A stretch of 64,000 nt of DNA from Methanosarcina sp. ERenArc_MAG2 (GTDB taxonomy: Archaea > Halobacteriota > Methanosarcinia > Methanosarcinales > Methanosarcinaceae), in assembly GCA_023955635.1 (NCBI GenBank), contig JAMXHR010000002.1, forward strand, positions 496,001 to 560,000. The letters are read 5' to 3'. This document shows, piece by piece, positions 57,835-64,000 of this stretch; within the stretch, counting starts at the first letter, position 1, and every line of letters starts with the position of its first letter. The translations under genes were made by a program, and so were the position numbers. Below the pieces are notes generated by a model, which saw nothing but the letters and a program-made list of their open reading frames with translations, searched no databases and was not told the DNA's origin.

Positions 57835-57963
57835 ATGACAGGAAAGTTCCAGAAAAGAAATGCAGAAAGGAAAGGCATCAGAAAAGAATATGAACTGGAG
57901 CAGAAGTTAATAAAGGAAATCGTAAACGAAATTCAGGTAAGCGGCGGTGGATCTATAGAGTGA
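57835..57963 (+). CDS. 42-residue highly charged small protein
   Basis: ATG 57835, preceded by AAGGAGATCT, a very good ribosome site. The product is a helical, basic/acidic peptide (MTGKFQKRNAERKGIRKEYE ... IKEIVNEIQ) ending VSGGGSIE. It overlaps the GTG start of the next gene (gaGTGA), so the two are translationally coupled. No family recognised. The strong ribosome site and coupling argue that it is real. Confidence 0.6.
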   Translation: MTGKFQKRNAERKGIRKEYELEQKLIKEIVNEIQVSGGGSIE

Positions 57964-58171
57964 GCAAAAAATACACATAACAATCCAGGCTGGAGAGATT
58001 TCCGAGCAGACCGTAGAAGTGGCCGAGAGCGCTACCTACGAAGACCTGCTTGCTACATTGGATATAAATCAGGAAACGGTACTTGTATTAAATGGAGGGA
58101 ATGCTGTTCCCCTTGACGGGGCGATAAGTTCCGACAGACTTACAATTCTGAGAGTTGTCACAGGGGGCTAA
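57960..58171 (+). CDS. ThiS/MoaD-like ubiquitin-fold protein, apparent frame break near the start
   Basis: About 70 residues with a beta-grasp pattern (IHITIQAGEISEQTVEVAES, ATYEDLLATL, VLVLNGGNAVPLDG, DRLTILRVVTGG) ending in Gly-Gly, as sulfur-carrier proteins and archaeal ubiquitin-like modifiers do. The open frame lacks a start; adding one A to the six-A run at 57966-57971 links it to GTG 57960, giving VSKKIHITI. It is the second gene of an overlapping pair. No ThiF/MoeB-type activating enzyme is nearby. Likely roles are tRNA thiolation, cofactor sulfur transfer or protein tagging. Confidence 0.75.
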
Positions 58172-58703
58172 TCTCCCGTAAACGCAGAATCCCTTCTTTA
58201 TTACAACTTCTTTTTCCACATTTTTAAAAATTCATAGAGGGTTTTTTAGAGCATGTTTATCGCCCGAGTTCCGCTTCGGGATCACTGGAAATCGGAGATT
58301 TTCTGGGAGTTGCGATGTAATCGCAACAGCACGGGGTCCTTCTTGCTGCGCTTGAGAAGACTAATTGAAAGGGCTTATTTACGAAATTACAGTTTTTCCG
58401 CGTTTTTCGTATTTTCGACGGTTATGATATCGATAGAATTTCTCTATACTGTCAATGGTCGTGGCATAGAGAAAATTGTAGTATAGAAAACTGGTCGAAT
58501 CTTGAAAAGGAGACTGAAAAATCAAACAAGTTAGAAAACCCAGAATTAGCTGAATATTCAATACGAATATCACGTGAATTCAGCAGAAGAAAATTCAAAG
58601 GAGTAAAGACCAGGAACGAAAATCCTGAGAAGGTTTTATTTCCATAATGGTCGAATTCCAGAGGAGTGTCAGCCATTATGGAGTTAAGCTTGTTTGAAAG
58701 CCT
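58172..58703. other. intergenic region with GC-rich repeat copy 5 and an orphan open frame
   Basis: After the repeat (58259-58364), a frame without a start codon runs from about 58366 to 58647 (SLYCQWSWHRENCSIENWSN, later REFSRRKFKGVKTRNENPEK). It may be a fragment of an older gene. I do not recognise it. Confidence 0.4.
58259..58364. repeat. GC-rich dispersed intergenic repeat, copy 5
   Basis: Shares cgcccgagttccg, gagattttctgggagttgcg and agcacggggtcctt with the copy at 29276. Confidence 0.75.
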
Positions 58704-59101
58704 TCACTTTGTGGGAGTAAGAGGCACCTTTTTACTCATGACCTTCAGCTTCTTAATTGCTGAGATGGTTGCCTGAGATTCCTTGTAAATTTTATCTTCG
58801 TAATAACTTATGATCTCGTCAACTGGAGCCGCTAAAGCATAAATCTTTATCGGGCGACCTTTGCCAGGTTTTTTTCCGAACGCACACTAACCCAGGACTG
58901 ATTGCGCATCAGCCTCATTGCAAGACTGACTTCAGGTTGTCTTAATCCGGTACTGATTTCGATTTCACGGGATGATGCTTCGTCCACATTCATAAGATAT
59001 GCCATGGTTGTAGCGACATTTCTGGACATCCCGAGATTCCTTAACGTTTCAATGAAAATATGATCGTTTTCGTCCAGCACTTTTACTTCGTAGTCCTTCA
59101 T
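58704..59101 (-). CDS. winged-helix transcriptional regulator, one apparent frame break
   Basis: Joined frames give about 132 residues. The N-terminal half has a winged HTH: FIETLRNLGMSRNVATTMAYLM, then REIEISTGLRQPEVSLAMRLMR, where the recognition helix is expected, then WVSVRSEKKPGKGRPIKIYAL, the wing. The C-terminal half is a helical dimer segment (DEIISYYEDKIYKESQATIS). The break is in a seven-T run at 58869-58875; one more base links SEKK to PGKGRP. The layout resembles TrmB/ArsR-like archaeal regulators. The target is unknown. Confidence 0.8.
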
Positions 59102-60052
59102 GATAACCCCTTCATATTTATTTATAGTTTATAGATAAGTTTGTCAGTTAAAAAATATCCGGGTAATTTTTATTTTGACCTTCAAAGAATATTTAAAGAA
59201 TCACCTTTTAAAACTGACAACAATTGCTAAATATATACACAGTACAGATATTGATACGGTAACGTATTTCGTTTTGAAAATTCAAAGGGAATAAAAAACG
59301 TTTTTACGTGATGTAGCGGATTTTTTCCGTTTTAAGTCCAACAATCGGTTACTAAAAGCAAATATTTTATGATTATAACCGACTACTAGAGCCTCATTTT
59401 ATGAGATTGATGGGAAGGGCCATACAGATTTAGCAATTAAACCTGTATACGTATATAATTAGAAGGTTATTCATCTCCAATAATTAATAATGTACTCATA
59501 CTATTTAAAGTTGTATATATTAAAAGGAAATTGAAAACCTTTCAATTACGATTGACATAGGTTACTATAAAAAAATAATCAAATATAGAAGGTATAGTTA
59601 ATACTGATACCCAGATAAAAAATCTTGAACCTCATAAGAAAAATATTATAATTCAACTGACTAATAATTTGAGCCCAGGTTTCAGGATAAAATGAAGTCA
59701 GAGAATAATTTAGAAATGAAGTCAGAGAATAATTTAGAAACTTAATATTTCCGATTCAGTTAAGAGAAGAGAATAACCGGACTTGACAAATTAAACTGAT
59801 TTATCCCATTTGAGTCCCGGATATTTAGGTATAAAGACCAACTGAGCAAAAAATAGAGATGACAACTGCATATAAAAAAATGCAAACAGATTAGTTTCAA
59901 TAACTAAAGCGAAAAAGCGAAGCCGATCTCGTAAAAGTAAAGAAATATAAAAACCTCATTTTTATCAACTCTTTTTTTCAATTTCGTTTGCCGGAAAAAG
60001 TATTCAGAGAAGTGAGTTTACAAAATACCTTAAAATGTCGAGATTAAAGTGA
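59102..60052. other. long AT-rich intergenic region
   Basis: About 950 bp without a supported gene. It includes aaatgaagtcagagaataatt twice in tandem (about 59690-59740) and an upstream TATA-rich region for the regulator. Confidence 0.5.
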
Positions 60053-60243
60053 GGCTCTCAAATTAGAATTTTGATTTAAAAACTTATCTTCTTTTTCATT
60101 ATCTGTGGACGTATCTATTTTCTTAGATTGGATTGCTAATAAGATAGCATAGAACTGGTTGGAGATAAGAATACACATCGGAGATCTTCATAAAGAAAGA
60201 TTGTCAAATTAAATCTGGATTTTTAGAGCTAATTTGAGATCCT
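60053..60243. mobile_element. internally deleted derivative of the adjacent IS
   Basis: The left end (GGCTCTCAAATTAGAATTTTGA) and right end (ttggagataagaatacacat through gagctaatttgagatcc) match the ends of the full element at 60252, but the ~1.1 kb between is replaced by about 70 bp. A deletion derivative of this kind can act as a MITE. Confidence 0.75.
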
Positions 60244-60251
60244 CAAAGTGA

Positions 60252-61527
60252 GGCTCTCAAATTAGAATTTTGACTTAAAAACTTATTCTTTTTTTCACTA
60301 ACTCTGATGCACTTGTCTTTATTCAATAGCGGCAACTTTAAACAATACCAGATATGCCATTCTCATGTCGAAAAACAGTATGTTATATAAAGGAGTCCTC
60401 TTCGAGGACTCTTTCGAAAACTATCTTGGCAGAGAAAGCACTTCAATTTGCCAATTCCTGTACTTCCTCTGCATTGACGATATTGCAAAGCACGTCGAGC
60501 GTACTTTTTATACCAAAAAAAGTTGGCACTTCAAATACAGTGTTTCTTCTATGATAAAACTCTTTGTTGTGAAATGTTTTCGGAAACTTTCTTATGATAA
60601 AACCATTTCTTCCTTAACCGAGGAAGAAGCTATCCTGCTCTCTTTTTTTGATGAAAACAGTCAGATTAAACTTCCTTCAGGTGGAACCCTTCATCATTTT
60701 GTGAAGTATAGGCTTGGTGAGGAGGGGATCAATGAGATAATGATGCTTTTAGGTGAAAAAATACTCAAACTTTCTCCGGAAAAAGAGGCTAAGATCGATT
60801 CCACTCCACTCGAAGCTTCAAGATATGATACATATGCTGATTACAATCCTCATTATGAATGTAAAATGGATAAGGCGCATATTACAATGGTTGGAACTTA
60901 CCCTGTTTATATGAACCATACAAAAGGACTTGCTGGCGATTCTCCAGAACTTATCAACCATATTAAAGCTCTTAATAAGATGAATGCTGATCTCGAATTG
61001 TATTCTGCAGATGGAGGTTATGATTCATTCTGTAATCATTCTGATATTTGGTATCACCTGGATGCAAAACCGATTATCTCCTACGCCTCAAATGCCGTAA
61101 TCAAACAAGAAGGTGAAGAGGAAAGAATCAATCACTGGGTAAATAAAAAGTGGAGAATCGGCGGAGATGTTCATGCACCAATGGAAAACAAACTCAAATT
61201 TCTATATGAGAATGAGAGGAAAGAACAGGTAGGAATGTACCTGAGAAACCAGAACATCAGAGACGAGTCTTTTGATGACCAGTATAAAAAGAGAGCTGAA
61301 TGTGAAAAGATACATGGACATATCAAGGGTACAGTAAAATTCGATATCAGAAGATTGAGAAATGAGAGTAAAAAACTCTACTCCTTATTGAGTTTCATAG
61401 CGTATCAACTGCTGGTGCTGACAGAAATACAAAATAAAGTTGGGAATAAGAATTCATTTGGGAGATATTTTTAAAGAAATGGGTATCAAATTAGATTAGG
61501 GATTTTACGAGCTAATTTGAGAGCCTA
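60252..61527 (+). mobile_element. full-length DDE insertion sequence
   Basis: A 1276-bp element with inverted ends GGCTCTCAAATTAG and, at the right, CTAATTTGAGAGCC, and one intact transposase gene. CAAAGTGA lies directly before (60244-60251) and after (61528-61535). This reads as an 8-bp target duplication, although AAAGTGA also precedes the deleted derivative at 60053, so part of it may belong to the element. Confidence 0.85.
60365..61474 (+). CDS. IS transposase (DDE, IS4/IS5-like)
   Basis: A 369-residue transposase, MSKNSMLYKGVLFEDSFENY, with a DDE domain: KIDSTPLEASRYDTYADYN with the first Asp (about 140), SADGGYDSFCNHS with the second (about 218) and a glutamate in YKKRAECEKIHGHIKGTVKF (about 315) that fits the Y-2x-R-3x-E-6x-K signature of IS4/IS5-type enzymes. 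The frame is intact, so the element may still be active. Confidence 0.85.
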   Translation: MSKNSMLYKGVLFEDSFENYLGRESTSICQFLYFLCIDDIAKHVERTFYTKKSWHFKYSVSSMIKLFVVKCFRKLSYDKTISSLTEEEAILLSFFDENSQIKLPSGGTLHHFVKYRLGEEGINEIMMLLGEKILKLSPEKEAKIDSTPLEASRYDTYADYNPHYECKMDKAHITMVGTYPVYMNHTKGLAGDSPELINHIKALNKMNADLELYSADGGYDSFCNHSDIWYHLDAKPIISYASNAVIKQEGEEERINHWVNKKWRIGGDVHAPMENKLKFLYENERKEQVGMYLRNQNIRDESFDDQYKKRAECEKIHGHIKGTVKFDIRRLRNESKKLYSLLSFIAYQLLVLTEIQNKVGNKNSFGRYF

Positions 61528-61742
61528 CAAAGTGAAAACTTAATAAAATAAATACAATTAAATAGGGTTAATAGTTACATAAGCCCATTATTTAAACGTA
61601 CCTGAAGAATTAGAAAGTAGGGGAAAACAGTGAGCACATGTTACGGGTACGTTTTGCAGCCAATTCATATAAAAAAGAAAGAATATAGAGATATGAAAGA
61701 AGTCAAGTTCTGCCTCAAAAAGAAATAAAATCGAGATAAAGA

Positions 61743-62311
61743 GTTGATATCACGATCGAGCTGATAATTAAAGCATTCTGGCTGATGCTTCCGGCATATC
61801 TCCCCAACCCATTTGCAGCTGTTTTCGGTGGCGGAAAGCCGATTGATGGAGGCAGGACTTTAAAGGACGGGAGAAGAATCATAGGAGATGGGAAAACCTA
61901 CAGAGGGCTTTTTTCAGGCATTTTTTTCGGAGTTCTTGCGGGCAGCATCCAGATCTGGTTAAATTCAAGGGGATTCGAGATTCTGGGGATTGAGATGCCA
62001 GCTTTCGGCCCTGACTACCCTAGTGCGCTCAAAGTTGTTCTTGCCCTTGCCTGCGGTTCACTCTTCGGAGACATGTTCAAGAGCTTCTTCAAGCGAAGAA
62101 TGGGTATGAAAAGAGGAGCTTCCTTCCCACTTGTAGACCAGCTGGATTTTGTCATGGGAGCCTGGGTTTTCGCATATCTTACATCTCCTGAATGGTTTGT
62201 GAACAATTTTACCCCTCGATAATGATAACAATCCTCATAATGACGCCTCTGCTTCATCTTACAACAAATATAATAGGATACTTTGCAGGCGTAAAGAAAG
62301 AACCGTGGTAA
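61743..62311 (+). CDS. carS: CDP-archaeol synthase, one apparent frame break, start uncertain
   Basis: An integral membrane enzyme that activates unsaturated archaetidic acid (digeranylgeranylglyceryl phosphate) with CTP to give CDP-archaeol for membrane lipids. Seen are LPNPFAAVFGGGKPIDGGR, DGRRIIGDGKTYRG and FKRRMGMKRGASFPLVDQLDFVMGAW. The frame breaks in a four-C run at 62212-62215; one added C adds the final hydrophobic segment IMITILIMTPLLHLTTNIIG and a KKEPW end. Upstream of the first in-frame ATG (61785) the frame stays open to 61740, encoding DITIELIIKAFWLM, part of the first helix, so the ATG is probably internal. No good start codon is visible there. Confidence 0.87.
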
Positions 62312-62495
62312 ACTTTTAGGAATTAATAAAGTTACAGGAATTAATAAAGTTACGAAAAAAATAACCTGAAAAAGGCTGATTACGATTCCTGAAGACAAAG
62401 AGCAATTAGTAGATTAGTAGAGATAAAGGAACAATCAGATTTGAAAACACTTAATGAAAAACAAATAGCTAATAAGGCTGCAAACCGGTGAGATC

Positions 62496-63053
62496 ATGAG
62501 CAAATTGGAAACAAAAAATGAGCTAGAGCTACAAAAACAGGAACTGATCGCAGCCCTCAAAGCCTGCGGAGCTGTCCGCTACGGAGACTTCACGCTCGCC
62601 TCGGGAAAGAAAAGTAAGTATTATATAGACATCAAAAAAGCCAGTACTGACCCAAAAACCCTGAAGCTTATAGCCAGACAGGCAGCACTCAGGGTAAGGG
62701 AGATGGATGTAAACACAATTGCAGGAGTGGAACTCGGGGGTGTCCCTCTGGCAACCGCAGTCTCCATGGAAACCGAACTCCCTCTGCTTATAGTCCGGAA
62801 AGCTATGAAAGGCTACGGCACAAAAAGCAGGTTTGTGGGAGATATTAAACCAGATGATAGGCTTGTAATGCTCGAAGACGTAACGACCAGCGGAGGCTCG
62901 GTCAAAGATGCAATCGAAGTTGTCAGGGAAACCGGAGCAAAGATCAAATACGTAATTAGCGTCGTGGACAGGGAAGAAGGAGCGAAAGAAAACTTGAAGG
63001 AAGCAGGTGCGGAACTTGTTCCTCTTGTGAGTGCAAGCGATCTCTTAAAGTAA
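62496..63053 (+). CDS. pyrE: orotate phosphoribosyltransferase
   Basis: A 185-residue enzyme that joins orotate and PRPP to give OMP in pyrimidine synthesis. Seen are GAVRYGDFTLASGKKSKYYIDIKKA with the catalytic-loop lysines, GVELGGVPLATAVSME, and the PRPP loop VMLEDVTTSGGSV (about 127-139). The length suits archaeal PyrE. The start at ATG 62496 follows a GGTGAG-type ribosome site. It follows carS on the same strand. Confidence 0.95.
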   Translation: MSKLETKNELELQKQELIAALKACGAVRYGDFTLASGKKSKYYIDIKKASTDPKTLKLIARQAALRVREMDVNTIAGVELGGVPLATAVSMETELPLLIVRKAMKGYGTKSRFVGDIKPDDRLVMLEDVTTSGGSVKDAIEVVRETGAKIKYVISVVDREEGAKENLKEAGAELVPLVSASDLLK

Positions 63054-63089
63054 GGAAAGTGCGAGAGCACCTTCTTGTACTGAAACTTT

Positions 63090-63401
63090 TCAAATTTTGC
63101 CTTCAAACCCATCAATAGCTGCAGGGAGACACTCAAGAACGCTAGCAAAACCGGAGTGATGTAGGTTCAAGACCACTGCAGCAATAATTTCTTCACGAGT
63201 TGCACCCTCGTTCCTTGCCATCATTGCATGCAGCTGTACGCCCCGTGGATTTCGATTCGCAGTCTGGATGGCTATGTTGATTAACTGTTTTGTTTTGGCA
63301 TCAAGTCCTTTCAAGGCTTTCTGGGCTTCAATAAGCTCATTAAAACGTGCTGCTACTTCAGGACACTCTTTCTGGAAGATTTCATATGGATTTGGATTCA
63401 T
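63090..63401 (-). CDS. carboxymuconolactone decarboxylase-family protein
   Basis: About 103 residues of the CMD/AhpD-like fold: NPYEIFQKECPEVAARFNEL, LIEAQKALKGLDAKTKQLIN, and HAMMARNEGATREEIIAAVV, the typical second half. The CxxC peroxidase motif of AhpD is absent (it reads VQLHAMMARNEGA), so alkylhydroperoxidase activity is unlikely. ATG 63401 is preferred; the ATG three codons upstream directly abuts the GGAG ribosome site. Convergent with pyrE. Confidence 0.88.
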   Translation of the reverse strand: MNPNPYEIFQKECPEVAARFNELIEAQKALKGLDAKTKQLINIAIQTANRNPRGVQLHAMMARNEGATREEIIAAVVLNLHHSGFASVLECLPAAIDGFEGKI

Positions 63402-63833
63402 ACTTTTCATCTCCTGAAAAGAGTTTACTCACTTTTTACTTAATAAAAATTGGGTTTTGCGTCTCAGGGAAGGGAAGGAGTTTTCACCTGGTAAGAAAAC
63501 CTGGAGTTCTGGTTCAGGGAAATGAATTTATATTACTGGAAAGAATGGCGGAAAACTCTACAAAAATATTAATAAGAAGGATTTTTAGTTAAGTTTGAAG
63601 CCTAACAATGAGAAGATATTTATCGGAAGAAATAGAAAACTAGGAAGTCCTTCAGCATATTCCTGATTAAGAACTATTGTCGATAAAAATAGATATGCTG
63701 CTTAAAGTAATATTGAAAGGTTTTGAGGACAGAAAATCCAACTATCTTTTCTAATCTCATTTCCTTCTTGACACATATTAAAACTAAATTTGAATATAAT
63801 AAAATGATCTTTTTAAAAAAGAGGAGAATAAAA

Positions 63834-64000
63834 ATGAATATTTTGCTTATCGGCGGCGGTGGAAGGGAACATGCAATCGCTGAAGGAATTAAGAAAAGCA
63901 AGCATAACCCTTCCCTTTATGCGTTAATGGCAAAAAAAATCCAGGAATTGCTGCCCTCTGTGAGGACTTTCTCCTTGAGAAAGAAACCGAAATTGAAAAA
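63834..64000 (+). CDS. purD: phosphoribosylamine-glycine ligase, start only, one apparent frame break
   Basis: The first about 56 residues: [20 protein letters not shown], then the conserved NPG-type end [12 protein letters not shown]. PurD joins phosphoribosylamine and glycine in purine synthesis. The frame breaks in an eight-A run at 63932-63939; adding one A gives [15 protein letters not shown], the family reading. GAGGAG precedes the ATG. The rest lies beyond the window edge. Confidence 0.88.
   Translation, partial: MNILLIGGGGREHAIAEGIKKSKHNPSLYALMAKKIQELLPSVRTFSLRKKPKLK

Overview
The window reads as chromosome of a methanogenic archaeon of the genus Methanosarcina. The evidence is the combination of coenzyme M synthesis by the cysteate synthase/ComDE route, a methanogenesis-marker-16-type protein, a Ni-dependent carbon monoxide dehydrogenase, AMP phosphorylase, CDP-archaeol synthase, archaeal LonB, archaeal Trm56 and TruD, a PGF-CTERM surface protein, long AT-rich spacers and many TPR proteins. 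The species is not claimed.

Layout. 1-8.3 kb: Trm56 (cut by the window edge), AMP phosphorylase, small unknown proteins in AT-rich DNA carrying two copies of a ~133-bp repeat, a lone MacB/LolC-type permease, a PGF-CTERM protein and cobyric acid synthase. 8.4-17.9 kb: alanine dehydrogenase, a DUF434-type protein, two paralogous TPR proteins flanking a PPP-family phosphatase, FxsA, an IS1-family element with intact ends, and LrgB/LrgA. 18-30.5 kb: IscS-IscU, a RimK-family ligase (possible MptN), Pth2, a transglutaminase-like protein, TruD, a HEAT-repeat protein, a DUF4013-like membrane protein, CTP synthase and a Trm112-like protein. 30.9-38.3 kb: CooS-CooF, then a graveyard (IS remnant carrying a 406-bp MITE, a metzincin protease fragment, a second MITE, a membrane-protein remnant) and two universal stress proteins. 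38.4-50.5 kb: lonB-tldD-tldE operon, a small membrane protein that duplicates the LonB membrane hairpin, and three co-oriented TPR genes, the last a 1466-residue TPR-nitrilase fusion with twelve near-identical 144-bp units. 50.9-56.3 kb: zinc ribbon protein, anchored protein, cysteate synthase, ComDE and marker 16. 56.6-57.3 kb: tRNA Val-Phe-Gly, duplicated in tandem. 57.8-64 kb: a small ORF with a ThiS/MoaD-like protein, a winged-helix regulator, a full IS next to its internally deleted derivative, CarS, PyrE, a CMD-family protein and the start of PurD.

A caution for every reader: at least 17 single-base frame breaks interrupt 14 otherwise well-conserved genes (deoA, cobQ, TPR, lrgA, iscS x3, pth2, HEAT, comDE, marker 16, ThiS-like, regulator, carS, purD and a hypothetical). 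Each lies in a homopolymer run and each is repaired by adding one base to that run. I never needed to remove a base, except possibly in the IS1 transposase. This looks like homopolymer under-calling in the sequence, not gene decay, so these genes are given as full-length CDS spans with the break noted.
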